A stretch of 24,098 nt of DNA from MGBC120314 sp964403785 (lineage in GTDB: Bacteria > Bacillota > Clostridia > Lachnospirales > Lachnospiraceae): positions 1-24,098 of the forward strand of contig CAYOHM010000024.1 of assembly GCA_964403785.1 (NCBI GenBank). The letters run 5' to 3'. Under the pieces are notes generated by a model. That model saw nothing but the letters and a program-made list of their open reading frames with translations. It did not search any database and was not told the DNA's origin. Shown piece after piece: positions 1-7,830 of this stretch (its first letter is position 1; each line of letters begins with the position of its first letter). The translations under genes and the position numbers were made by a program.

Positions 1-28
1 GTCTACCCGGTTCATTTGCATTTCTCAT
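1..28 (-). CDS. Possible start of a gene running off the left edge (9 codons)
   Basis: An ATG at 28 on the minus strand opens a frame reading MRNANEPGR and continuing past base 1. A good Shine-Dalgarno (GAAAGGAG, 46-39) sits 10 nt upstream. A perfect TATAAT (63-58) could be a -10 box, but I see no convincing -35. Other ATGs at 21 and 15 are possible starts. Too little protein is visible to name it. It would be the next gene downstream of the DUF819 gene. Confidence 0.35.
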
Positions 29-141
29 ATTCAATATGCTCCTTTCTTTGCTTTGTAATTATAGTTGATTGCATTACTCAGTTATGCGTATAGTATATCA
101 TAAATATATATATAAGAAAAAGGGGCTTATTAATAAATTTT

Positions 142-1296
142 CTACATCAATGCATTTCCAACAATAATACCCAGATAGTTTCCAATTACATAACCAAAAC
201 AGCCTATTAACAGTGCAGGCCCCACCAAATCATCCCAGCCCTTGGCAACAGCCATACTGGCTGCTGTTGTAGGTCCTCCGACATTTGCATTGGAAGCAAT
301 AATCAACATTCGTCCATCCATTTTAAAAATTGAGCCGAAAAGAAATGTGAACAGCATATTAAATGCTACTATTACAAGTGCAAACAACAGCATAAGCGGT
401 GAATTCTTTATAATCTCAGAAACAGACGCGGGTGCTCCTATTACAAAGATAAAGCAATATATTAAAAATGTTCCTATTTCCTGTAAGCCTTCTAATTTTT
501 CAAATTTTTTTCCAAATATGGTTGCCGCTGCAACCGTAAATGTTGTAATCCATAAATAACGATTCCCAAGCATAGTCTGCATTGCAAAAAGAAAGCCATT
601 ATTTGAAGAAATGATATCCGAGAAAAATGTTGAAATTATATCAGAAATTTCAACAATAAAAACCGATATGGCAATTCCTATAGAAATGTCCTTAACAGAT
701 AATGTCGGCTTTGTTTTCTTCTCCGTCTTTTTTGTCACAGGTTCTTGTGAGGCTATTTTAGTCTTTACGGGAATGGCAAACAAAATCATAAAATAAATAG
801 CCATATTAAGATTATCTGCAATCGTGGCTGCTGAAACCGTATTTTCTGACACATCAAATGCCAAAGCAAGCACTGCCAGGTTAACACTTCCACCAATGTA
901 GGTTCCTGTCATCATAGCAGCAAGCCCGCCGATTTCCTCTATAACTCCAGAAAATATCAGATATGACACGATAGTTCCCACTACGGTTCCTATTGCTCCG
1001 ATAATAAAAGCAATCATCAGCTGACCGGATTCCTTAAATATTTTTCTGATATCCGCTTTTAACAGCATTAACGGCAGGGATAGCGGCAGAAAGTAATCCC
1101 ACACAAAATCGTAAACAGGTGCACTGTTTGGAATCAATAAAACATTTGAAAATACAATAGCAAGCAATAGAATAATGACAAGCGCAGAAACTTTGGCAGC
1201 CCATTTAAATTTACTTTCCAGCCAAACGCCAAGTGCCACCGTTCCAAACATAACCAGCAGCAAAAGCCAGACATCATTTGAATCTATCAAAGTCAT
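142..1296 (-). CDS. DUF819 family multi-pass membrane protein
   Basis: This is a 384-residue, strongly hydrophobic protein with about ten predicted membrane spans and a charged central loop rich in Lys (near residues 180-200). The repeated glycine-rich segments TGTYIGGSVNLAVLA and SNANVGGPTTAASMAVAKGW are typical of the DUF819 (YjcL-like) family, which has no established function; distant similarity to ion or solute transporters is often assumed. The start is supported by AAGGGA about 8 nt upstream, formed by the last codons of hemB (4-bp gap), so the gene is translated from the siroheme operon. A role in moving a substrate, intermediate or ion for the sulfate/siroheme pathway is possible, but it is inferred from position alone. 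No clear terminator follows it. Confidence 0.85.
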   Translation of the reverse strand: MTLIDSNDVWLLLLVMFGTVALGVWLESKFKWAAKVSALVIILLLAIVFSNVLLIPNSAPVYDFVWDYFLPLSLPLMLLKADIRKIFKESGQLMIAFIIGAIGTVVGTIVSYLIFSGVIEEIGGLAAMMTGTYIGGSVNLAVLALAFDVSENTVSAATIADNLNMAIYFMILFAIPVKTKIASQEPVTKKTEKKTKPTLSVKDISIGIAISVFIVEISDIISTFFSDIISSNNGFLFAMQTMLGNRYLWITTFTVAAATIFGKKFEKLEGLQEIGTFLIYCFIFVIGAPASVSEIIKNSPLMLLFALVIVAFNMLFTFLFGSIFKMDGRMLIIASNANVGGPTTAASMAVAKGWDDLVGPALLIGCFGYVIGNYLGIIVGNALM

Positions 1297-1300
1297 ATTT

Positions 1301-2263
1301 TTATCCCTTCAGCCATCGAGCTACATCAAGCGCATGATAAGTAATAATTGCAGTTGCACCGGCTCTTATAAGACCAATCATATTTTCCATAACAATTTTT
1401 TTCTCATCAATCCAACCATTACCCGCAGCTGCTTTTACCATAGCATATTCACCGCTTACATTATACGCAATAATAGGGATATTGAAATTTAAAGAAATCT
1501 CCTTGATAACATCCATGTATGCTAAAGCCGGCTTTGCGATAATAAAATCTGCACCCTCCTTAATATCCTCCTGTACTTCTCTAAGTGCCTCTTTTCCATT
1601 GGCAGGATCCATTTGGTAGCTCTTGCGGTCTCCGAAGCCCGGAGCAGAATGTGCCGCATCTCTGAATGGTCCATAGTAGCCGGATGCAAATTTAGCGCTA
1701 TATGCCAAAATCGGAATATTAATAAAGCCTTCCTTATCAAGTGCTTCCCGAATAGCAGCTACACGCAAATCCATCATATCACTGGGTGCAATAATATCCG
1801 CGCCGGCTTTGGCATAACAGACTGAAGCCTTGGCAAGCAGCGGCAGTGTTTCATCATTTAATATCTCATCGCCACGGATAAGTCCGCAGTGACCATGGGA
1901 CGTATACTCACAAAGACATACATCTGCAATAATAACAACATCCTGATATTTTTCTTTTATTAATCTAATTGCCTGCGGAATAATTCCATCCTCCTTATAG
2001 GCTTCGCTTCCCACTTCATCCTTGTGCTCAGGAATTCCAAACAGTAAAAATGTATGTATGCCTAAATCTACGGCTGTTTTCACTTCCTCCAATAATCTTT
2101 CCAGTGAAAACTGATATATTCCGGGCATGGATTCCACCGCTTTTTTCACGCCCTTTTCGGCGGTAACAAAAATCGGATAAATAAGCTGATCTGCAGATAA
2201 ACGGTTTTCTCTAACCAGACTTCGTATATTTTCACTTTTTCGTAATCTTCTCATTCTATTCAT
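1301..2263 (-). CDS. hemB: Porphobilinogen synthase (delta-aminolevulinate dehydratase)
   Basis: The 320-residue enzyme condenses two 5-aminolevulinate molecules to porphobilinogen in the cytosol. Length matches the family. The metal site DVCLCEYTSHGHCG has three cysteines (C116, C118, C126), which marks the zinc-dependent type rather than the Asp-rich magnesium type. The two active-site lysines are visible: K191 in AYSAKFASGYYGPFRDA and K244 in IIAKPALAYMD (Schiff base). ATG 2263 is preceded by GAGGA with a 6-nt spacer. It lies 26 bp after cobA-hemD and 4 bp before DUF819. With hemC and cobA-hemD it provides uroporphyrinogen III for siroheme; no genes for later heme steps are nearby. Confidence 0.97.
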   Translation of the reverse strand: MNRMRRLRKSENIRSLVRENRLSADQLIYPIFVTAEKGVKKAVESMPGIYQFSLERLLEEVKTAVDLGIHTFLLFGIPEHKDEVGSEAYKEDGIIPQAIRLIKEKYQDVVIIADVCLCEYTSHGHCGLIRGDEILNDETLPLLAKASVCYAKAGADIIAPSDMMDLRVAAIREALDKEGFINIPILAYSAKFASGYYGPFRDAAHSAPGFGDRKSYQMDPANGKEALREVQEDIKEGADFIIAKPALAYMDVIKEISLNFNIPIIAYNVSGEYAMVKAAAGNGWIDEKKIVMENMIGLIRAGATAIITYHALDVARWLKG

Positions 2264-2289
2264 AGCTTTTCCTCTTATGATATTTATAT

Positions 2290-3825
2290 TTATTTAACTA
2301 GTTCTATTAATCCAGTATAATCCGAAGTCTTTGCCTCTCTATATATCTGACCAATCTCCGATTCAATCACTTCAGAACATTTTGGACCTATAGAATATAT
2401 ATTATCAGGGAATACTCCCGCTGAGATTTTTTTCATACGCTTCACAGCAGAACCACTGGTAAAGAAAATACCATCATAGTTTTTCCAATCAATTTCCTCA
2501 TACAGATTTTGTGTCCCCTGTTCCTCACAATTTTCGTAGCAGACTATTTTTTTGTAGTTATATAATGACTGCAGTCCCATCTTTAACTCTTCATTAGAAT
2601 TCAGAGCGCCATAAAATGTAATTGACACATCTTCCTTCCCGGTATAATTTTGTTCAATATCAGCGATTAGTGCTGTGCAAAGTTCATTTCCATTTTGGAT
2701 TTCAGGAATAATGTCCGCCTGCAAAGCAGCCTTTGATAAGGCCTCTCCCGTCTTCTTTCCTACCACCGCAAGCTTTGCATTTCCAATTTTTCTGACATCT
2801 AACCCATATTCTTTCAAATTCCATAAAAAAGCATTTACTCCGTTCTGGCTTGTGAATACTATGTAGTCAGCGGATATACTTTGTAAAAGCTCTTGCTTTG
2901 GAATTTTTACCGGATGAATTGCTCCGACTTTAACAGATAATATTTCAGCGCCAAGCTCTCTAAGCTTCATCCCAAGTTCAGAATCAAAATGATTCTTTAT
3001 TCTCGAGGGTACAATTCCCTGATGATATGTAAAACCAAAGCCTTCAATGAATGGAACAATATACTTCTTTCCAAAAAGAGGTCTTTTTTCAAAAAAATCA
3101 AGCTCATTAGCCAGGGTAACTACCTTTCCAACCACAATAATCGCAGGAGAAGGCAAATCTGCACTTTGTACTAAGGATGAGATATTTCCAAGATTTCCTA
3201 TGACTTTTTTTTGCCTTGCCGTTGTTCCGTTAGAAATCACGGCAACAGGGGTATTTTCTGCTTTTCCCGCTGCTATAAGCCTTTTTGCTATTTCTTCTAC
3301 ATGAGCCAGACCCATCAAATAAAGATACGTTATATCATCATCTAACATTTCATTATAGTTGATATCTGCTGATGTATCTTTTCTGCTATGAGCAGTAACT
3401 ACCTGAAAGCCCTTTGACAACCCCCTATGTGTGATTGGAATACCTGCATCCTCCAAAGTAGCGATAACAGAACTTATTCCCGGAACCACTTCAAGCTCAA
3501 TACCTTTTTGCTTTAAAAAAAGGGCCTCCTCTCCGCCCCTGCCAAACACATAAGAATCTCCTCCCTTTAGTCGAACAACCAATTTATATTGTTCTGCCTG
3601 CTTTGCAAGTAATTTATTAATATCCTCCTGTTTCATCGTATGATGATGATTTTCTTTCCCCACATAAATCAAATCACACGTTTTAGGTGCATATGCCAAA
3701 AGTTCACTATTTGCCAGCCGATCATACACAATACAATCCGCCTGACTAATATATTCTTTTCCTCTAAGTGTCAAAAGAAGAGGATCACCCGGACCTGCTC
3801 CTATTAATACTACTTTTCCACTCAT
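2290..3825 (-). CDS. cobA-hemD: Uroporphyrinogen-III C-methyltransferase / uroporphyrinogen-III synthase fusion
   Basis: This is a 511-residue fusion of two sequential enzymes. Residues 1 to about 245 are the SAM-dependent methyltransferase, with GAGPGDPLLLTLRG (9-22), RLKGGDSYVFGRGGEE (85-100), VVPGISSVIA and the ITHRG loop. Residues from about 255 to the end are the weakly conserved HemD synthase fold, which closes hydroxymethylbilane to uroporphyrinogen III. The fused protein would pass uroporphyrinogen III straight to precorrin-2, so the operon is aimed at siroheme (or cobalamin) rather than protoheme. The fusion is common in Firmicutes. ATG 3825 follows the hemC stop by 3 bp, and its GAGGA ribosome site lies in the last hemC codons, suggesting coupled translation. 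Confidence 0.96.
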   Translation of the reverse strand: MSGKVVLIGAGPGDPLLLTLRGKEYISQADCIVYDRLANSELLAYAPKTCDLIYVGKENHHHTMKQEDINKLLAKQAEQYKLVVRLKGGDSYVFGRGGEEALFLKQKGIELEVVPGISSVIATLEDAGIPITHRGLSKGFQVVTAHSRKDTSADINYNEMLDDDITYLYLMGLAHVEEIAKRLIAAGKAENTPVAVISNGTTARQKKVIGNLGNISSLVQSADLPSPAIIVVGKVVTLANELDFFEKRPLFGKKYIVPFIEGFGFTYHQGIVPSRIKNHFDSELGMKLRELGAEILSVKVGAIHPVKIPKQELLQSISADYIVFTSQNGVNAFLWNLKEYGLDVRKIGNAKLAVVGKKTGEALSKAALQADIIPEIQNGNELCTALIADIEQNYTGKEDVSITFYGALNSNEELKMGLQSLYNYKKIVCYENCEEQGTQNLYEEIDWKNYDGIFFTSGSAVKRMKKISAGVFPDNIYSIGPKCSEVIESEIGQIYREAKTSDYTGLIELVK

Positions 3826-3828
3826 ATT

Positions 3829-4725
3829 CTATTCCTCATCAAGTTGTCCTTTGATTTGTCGGACAACATCCTGTATCAACTCTTCTATATTGTCGTCTGC
3901 ATTCACATTCCGCTTTACACTGGCTATCTTACTGCCATCCTCTTTTCCAAACAATGCATAAAACATACCTGTGCCATCATAATATGCACCTATCGGATAA
4001 TGACAGTCTCCGCCAATCTCCTTTAAAAACTGCCGTTCCAATCTCACGGCAGTGTCAGCTTCCTCATTTGAAAAATAATTTAATTTATCTAATAATTCCG
4101 TGTTATCTTTTCTAATCTCAATAGCCAGTATCCCCTGGGCAGGAGCCGGAATCATCATATCACAGGACAGGTATGCCGTTATTTCGTCTTCACGTTTCAA
4201 TCTTTTTATACCTGCTGCTGCAATAATTATACCATCTAAACCCTCTTTAGGATCATGAAGTTTTTTTATTCTTGTATCAACATTTCCACGAATATTTACG
4301 ATATTGATATCCGGTCTAAGTTTTTTTAACTGAAAAGCCCTTCGTTTGCTTCCTGTTCCAATAACCGCACCATGTCTGAGCTCATCAAGAGCTTTGGCAC
4401 CATTCAGAATCAAAACATCTCTCGCATCTTCTCTATCCCAAGCCTTTGCAAATGTCAGATTTTCATTGATTTCACCGGGCATATCCTTCATGGAATGTAC
4501 TGCAAGCGCTATACTTCCTGACAAAAGCTGCGATTCTATTTCTTCTGTAAATATTCCCTTCGTTCCGATAGACTCCAATGCACGTTCCGGATTTTTATCG
4601 CCTGTAGTTTGAATAACTTTTATTTCAAATGTATCGTCCTTATATACGGACTCTAATTTGCTTTTTACATTTTCCGCCTGAATCAAAGCTAATTTTGATC
4701 CTCTGGTTCCGATTACATAATGCAT
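3829..4725 (-). CDS. hemC: Hydroxymethylbilane synthase (porphobilinogen deaminase)
   Basis: It polymerises four porphobilinogens to hydroxymethylbilane. I chose ATG 4725 (298 residues). The frame is open upstream to 4791, but those residues overlap trxB and do not look like the family, while IGTRGSKLALIQ at residues 5-16 is the standard N terminus and GTGAGGATGAT just upstream of 4725 is a ribosome site. The dipyrromethane cofactor cysteine is C241 in GGDCHYPIGAY, and the catalytic aspartate is D81 in HSMKDMP. The trxB stop is 7 bp upstream and cobA-hemD starts 3 bp downstream. Length and motifs are normal for the family. Confidence 0.97.
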   Translation of the reverse strand: MHYVIGTRGSKLALIQAENVKSKLESVYKDDTFEIKVIQTTGDKNPERALESIGTKGIFTEEIESQLLSGSIALAVHSMKDMPGEINENLTFAKAWDREDARDVLILNGAKALDELRHGAVIGTGSKRRAFQLKKLRPDINIVNIRGNVDTRIKKLHDPKEGLDGIIIAAAGIKRLKREDEITAYLSCDMMIPAPAQGILAIEIRKDNTELLDKLNYFSNEEADTAVRLERQFLKEIGGDCHYPIGAYYDGTGMFYALFGKEDGSKIASVKRNVNADDNIEELIQDVVRQIKGQLDEE

Positions 4726-4732
4726 ATCATCC

Positions 4733-5632
4733 TCACATATCCTGCAATATTGACTGAACGGCATTGGCTCCGTCTGCAACTGCAGTAACAACCTGTCTTA
4801 GATTTTTACTTCGTACATCCCCTGCTGCATATATTCCTTTACAAGATGTCCTGCAATCCTCAGCTGCAGATACATAACCAAATGAATCATATGCAACCAG
4901 GTCTCCAAGCAAAGAAGTTTCCGGAATCATTCCAACGGCAATAAAAACACCATTCACCTCAATCGTAGTTCCATTATCCAACACCAGGCTTTCCACCTGA
5001 TTTTCTCCTTCAATGGAAATAATGTTAACACCTGTTATAATAGTAACATTTTCTTTGTTTTGAAGTTTTTCTAATGTTGTATATGAACCTCTGAATTCAT
5101 TTCTTCTGTGTAAAAGAGTGACGTGTGCGGCAATATCCGATAAATATAGTGCATCGTCCAAGGCAGTATCGCCTCCGCCAACAACCGCAACAGTTTGATT
5201 TTTAAAAAAATTACCATCACAGGTTGCACAATAAGAAACGCCTTTTCCCTGTAATCGTTTTTCTCCTTCTGCGCCCAGCAATCTGTGACTGGCCCCTGCA
5301 CAATAAATAATATTTTTAGTCTTAAAAAGCTCTTCCCTTTTTCTTATCTTTACAGCAATCGAAAATCCATCCTCCTGCTTTTCAATGGATACCACGGTGC
5401 CATTTTTAATTTCAACGCCTAAATTAAGAGCATGCTCCCTAAAGCGTTCTCCCAACTCATAACCGCCTATATTATAAAATCCCAGATAATTGTCAACCTG
5501 ACTACTGAGAGCTATTTGTCCTGTTCCTTCATATTCCTTTTCTATTACAAGTGTCTTCCTTCCGGCCCGCATCCCATAAATAGATGCTGACAGACCGGCA
5601 GGTCCGCTACCAATAACTATTATATCATACAT
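4733..5632 (-). CDS. trxB: Thioredoxin reductase (NADPH/FAD type)
   Basis: The 299-residue flavoprotein has an FAD-binding GSGPAGLSASIYG at 8-20, the redox pair YCATCDG (C135, C138), the NADPH loop VGGGDTALDDA with HRR downstream, and a C-terminal AAGDVR FAD motif. It passes electrons from NADPH to thioredoxin. Length is slightly short but complete. It sits inside the siroheme operon, between the precorrin-2 dehydrogenase gene (17-bp gap) and hemC (7-bp gap). That position suggests it reduces the CIPC thioredoxin encoded in the sulfur-carrier operon just upstream; this is inference. A ferredoxin-dependent or other low-molecular-weight disulfide reductase of the same fold is the main alternative, but the HRR motif favours NADPH. 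Confidence 0.93.
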   Translation of the reverse strand: MYDIIVIGSGPAGLSASIYGMRAGRKTLVIEKEYEGTGQIALSSQVDNYLGFYNIGGYELGERFREHALNLGVEIKNGTVVSIEKQEDGFSIAVKIRKREELFKTKNIIYCAGASHRLLGAEGEKRLQGKGVSYCATCDGNFFKNQTVAVVGGGDTALDDALYLSDIAAHVTLLHRRNEFRGSYTTLEKLQNKENVTIITGVNIISIEGENQVESLVLDNGTTIEVNGVFIAVGMIPETSLLGDLVAYDSFGYVSAAEDCRTSCKGIYAAGDVRSKNLRQVVTAVADGANAVQSILQDM

Positions 5633-5649
5633 CCTTGCTACCCCATATA

Positions 5650-6270
5650 CTATTTTTCCGATTCAATAATTTTTATATATTTATAAACATCACTTTTTTC
5701 TAATATTTTTTTGTTTTGGGCCGCATCTTCCAATAAAGCACAATACAGTTTTTTTCGTTGTAGTATATCCGGTATTTTCTGTGCAATCTCGTCCCTTACA
5801 CTTCCAAGTAATTCCATATTTTTTTCATAATTATCCGGTATCGATTTACTTAGCTTTTGCTTTAAATATGCAGCACCTGCAGGAGAATTTCCTCCGGTAG
5901 AAATGCTCACCACCAAATTATCCTTCTTTATAATTGCAGGGAATATAAACGAACACGCATCCTTAATATCTACTGCATTTACAAGAATATTACGTGCCTT
6001 ACACTCATCTGCTATTTTACGGTTTAAAGACTCGGAATCTGTAGCCGCAATCACCAAAAATCTTCCTGAAATATCATCTGTTTCATATTCTTTTCTAAGA
6101 ATTGTAAGCTGCGATATATTCGTAAGCTCGTTACATACTTTAGGAGCTACTACAGTAACCTTTGCCTTAAACTGAAGCAAATCCATTACCTTCCTATATG
6201 CAATTTTCCCTCCTCCAACAATCAGGCAGTCCGCATTTTCTATATCTATCATAAAAGGAAAATATGCCAT
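5650..6270 (-). CDS. cysG: Precorrin-2 dehydrogenase / sirohydrochlorin ferrochelatase (CysG N-terminal domain, Met8/SirC type)
   Basis: The 206-residue protein corresponds only to the N-terminal half of E. coli CysG, like the stand-alone Met8/YlnF enzymes. It begins with an NAD-binding VGGGKIAYRKVMDLL and has AVDIKDACSFIFPAII, the region that holds the catalytic aspartate, followed by STGGNSPAGAAYLKQKL. It oxidises precorrin-2 to sirohydrochlorin and may insert iron; some relatives only do the oxidation. The methyltransferase half is supplied by cobA-hemD in the same operon. It starts just after a terminator-like hairpin, with GGGAG 7 nt before the ATG. Siroheme is needed by the sulfite reductase encoded about 2 kb upstream. 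Confidence 0.92.
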   Translation of the reverse strand: MAYFPFMIDIENADCLIVGGGKIAYRKVMDLLQFKAKVTVVAPKVCNELTNISQLTILRKEYETDDISGRFLVIAATDSESLNRKIADECKARNILVNAVDIKDACSFIFPAIIKKDNLVVSISTGGNSPAGAAYLKQKLSKSIPDNYEKNMELLGSVRDEIAQKIPDILQRKKLYCALLEDAAQNKKILEKSDVYKYIKIIESEK

Positions 6271-6280
6271 ATAATTTCTC

Positions 6281-6313
6281 CCAAAAAGGGCTATGCCTTA
6301 AGGCACAGCCCTT
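6281..6313 (-). terminator. Rho-independent terminator or attenuator after the metY-hcyD run
   Basis: On the minus strand AAGGGCTGTGCC pairs with GGCATAGCCCTT around a TTAA loop: 12 bp with one G-U pair, followed directly by TTTTT. It begins 18 bp after the hcyD stop. Only 15 nt separate its T-run from the siroheme ATG, so the siroheme genes depend on read-through or on a promoter just upstream of the hairpin. A TATAAT at 6335-6330, overlapping the hcyD stop, is a possible -10, but it has a poor -35. Confidence 0.8.
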
Positions 6314-6330
6314 AAACACGATAATCTTTA

Positions 6331-6783
6331 TTATATAATCACTAAATTATGAACCGTAACATTTTTCTCCCGGTCTACGTGAAATCCTCGAAGTATTGGC
6401 TCATCAGGTTCCATTAACGATAAAATCATATATACTGCATTAGTATCATATGCTAATTTCTTATCTTCTTCCGATGGTCTGGATGGAGACTCCGGGTGGG
6501 AATGGAAATTGCCAAGCATTGTAAGATTATTTGCTCTGGCATCCTTTAATGCGGACAACTGCTCTTTTGGGTCCATAGTAAAATGTTCATTTGAATGGTC
6601 TATGTTAGTAAGCAGATAAATCTTTTCAATGATGTTATTATTTCCATCCTTATGTCCGGCAATTAAACCGCAGGACTCCTCCGGAACACCTTCCATGCAA
6701 TGCTTCAGCATTATTTCATAATCTTCTTTTTTGATTGTAACAGTTTCTCCCGTTTCCGGATATGGAACAATAATTGCTGCCAC
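6331..6783 (-). CDS. hcyD: JAMM/MPN+ metalloprotease for the sulfur carrier (HcyD/Mec type)
   Basis: The 150-residue zinc peptidase has the full JAMM signature: E36 in EESCGLIAG, H94 and H96 in NFHSHPESP, then S104 and D107 in SRPSEED. In the Wolinella pathway HcyD first removes residues after the di-glycine of the carrier and later hydrolyses the carrier-homocysteine amide; Mec in mycobacteria does the second job for cysteine. Here both jobs are plausible because the neighbouring carrier ends in GGGAR. The start codon is GTG (6783) with GGAGGT 6 nt upstream, 12 bp after the hcyF stop. It is the last gene before a terminator-like hairpin. The specific substrate is inferred from gene order. 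Confidence 0.88.
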   Translation of the reverse strand: MAAIIVPYPETGETVTIKKEDYEIMLKHCMEGVPEESCGLIAGHKDGNNNIIEKIYLLTNIDHSNEHFTMDPKEQLSALKDARANNLTMLGNFHSHPESPSRPSEEDKKLAYDTNAVYMILSLMEPDEPILRGFHVDREKNVTVHNLVII

Positions 6784-6795
6784 TTAGCTACCTCC

Positions 6796-7602
6796 TTAAT
6801 GCTTCATATCACATTCTGTCTGTTCGTAATCAATCAGCTGCGTAATTGTTCTGTGTTCAGAACAAATTGCACAATTACAATCCCTTGGTACCTTAATAGT
6901 TCTAAAATTCATCTTAAGCGAATCATATGTCATAAGTCTTCCTGTTAATAAATCTCCCTGACCTATAATATACTTAATAGCTTCCATAGCCTGCAGGCAT
7001 CCGATAACACCTGCCATAGCTCCTATGACGCCAGCCTGCTTACATGTCGGAACAGCATCCTTTGGAGGTGGATTTTTGAATACACATCTGTAGCAAGGTC
7101 CTTCTCCCGGAACATAAGTCATAAGCTGTCCCTGGAATCGTATAATACCAGCATGGCAAAATGGCTTGCCGGCCATTACGCAGGCATCGTTAATTAAGAA
7201 CTTAGCCGGGAAATTATCCGTTCCGTCAAGTATAAAGTCATACTCTGAAATTAAATCCATAATATTAGTAGAGTCAACAAACATACGATATGTCTTAACC
7301 GTTACATCCGGATTAATAGCTTCCATCGACTCCTTAGCCGACTTTACTTTGGCCTTGCCAAGGTCATTAGTAGAATGAATAACCTGACGCTGCAGATTTG
7401 ACAAGTCTACCTCATCCGCATCTACAATGCCGATTGTTCCAACACCTGCTGCAGCAAGATACAACGCAGCAGGAGCTCCAAGTCCGCCGGCTCCGATAAT
7501 TAATACCTTTGCATTTAATAACTTCTTCTGTCCCTTTACTCCTACCTCTTTCAATATGATATGTCTGGAATAACGTTCCAACTGTTCATTTGTAAATGCC
7601 AT
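6796..7602 (-). CDS. hcyF: ThiF/MoeB-family E1-like carrier-protein adenylyltransferase
   Basis: The 268-residue protein has an ATP-binding GAGGLG at 37-42, the conserved DLSNLQRQ (67-74), the DGTDN loop (126-130), a zinc site from C170/C173 (CYRC) and C244/C247 (CAIC), and C187 in PTCKQAG, where some homologues carry a catalytic cysteine. It adenylates the C-terminal glycine of the small carrier so that sulfide or a persulfide can form a thiocarboxylate. MoeB and ThiF share these motifs, so the family is certain while the partner is inferred from the adjacent carrier gene. Its ATG overlaps the carrier stop by one base (TAATG). Its ribosome site is the carrier's own glycine codons. Confidence 0.9.
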   Translation of the reverse strand: MAFTNEQLERYSRHIILKEVGVKGQKKLLNAKVLIIGAGGLGAPAALYLAAAGVGTIGIVDADEVDLSNLQRQVIHSTNDLGKAKVKSAKESMEAINPDVTVKTYRMFVDSTNIMDLISEYDFILDGTDNFPAKFLINDACVMAGKPFCHAGIIRFQGQLMTYVPGEGPCYRCVFKNPPPKDAVPTCKQAGVIGAMAGVIGCLQAMEAIKYIIGQGDLLTGRLMTYDSLKMNFRTIKVPRDCNCAICSEHRTITQLIDYEQTECDMKH

Positions 7603-7811
7603 TATCTAGCACCTCCACCCATGAAATATAAGAACTCTACTTCATCTGCTTCTTTTAAAGCAGTAGTTTCAAATGCTTCACGAGCAATAAATTCATCATT
7701 AACTGTTACTGTAACATACTCAGGATTATCTACATTCTCCTTTTCAATTAATTCCTTTACAGTAATTTTGTCTGCGTATTCTTTCTTTTCTCCTGCAACC
7801 TTAATAAACAT
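7602..7811 (-). CDS. hcyS: MoaD/ThiS-like sulfur carrier protein with C-terminal extension (HcyS type)
   Basis: This 69-residue beta-grasp protein ends in MGGGAR. Functional MoaD and ThiS end in Gly-Gly; here Ala-Arg (or Gly-Ala-Arg) follows, so the protein should be an inactive precursor that the JAMM protease two genes downstream trims. Internal VTVNDEFIAREAFETTALKEADEVEF matches the fold (beta strand, helix, final strand) even though overall identity in this family is low; the segment can be split as VTVNDEFIAREAF and ALKEADEVEF. Start ATG 7811 has GGAGGT 7 nt upstream. It should carry the thiocarboxylate sulfur that MetY moves to O-acetylhomoserine. Thiamine or molybdopterin roles are less likely because no thi or moa genes are nearby. 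Confidence 0.87.
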   Translation of the reverse strand: MFIKVAGEKKEYADKITVKELIEKENVDNPEYVTVTVNDEFIAREAFETTALKEADEVEFLYFMGGGAR

Positions 7812-7830
7812 CCTTCATACCTCCAAAATT

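Noticed and set aside
90..141. TA-rich run (atatatatata) and short ATAAG/CTTAT repeat as a terminator after DUF819
   Set aside because: The stem is only 5-6 bp of A/T-rich sequence without a clean T-run; I could not support it.
1301..6270. Protoheme biosynthesis operon
   Set aside because: hemE, hemN/hemF, hemG and hemH are missing and the set ends at precorrin-2 oxidation, so siroheme is the supported product.
6331..7811. Carrier, E1 and JAMM genes as a molybdopterin or thiamine system, or a ubiquitin-like tagging system
   Set aside because: No moaA/moaE/thiG/thiH-type genes or E2-like protein are near, while metY, sulfite reductase and sulfate genes are in the same run. The sulfur-carrier reading explains all parts.
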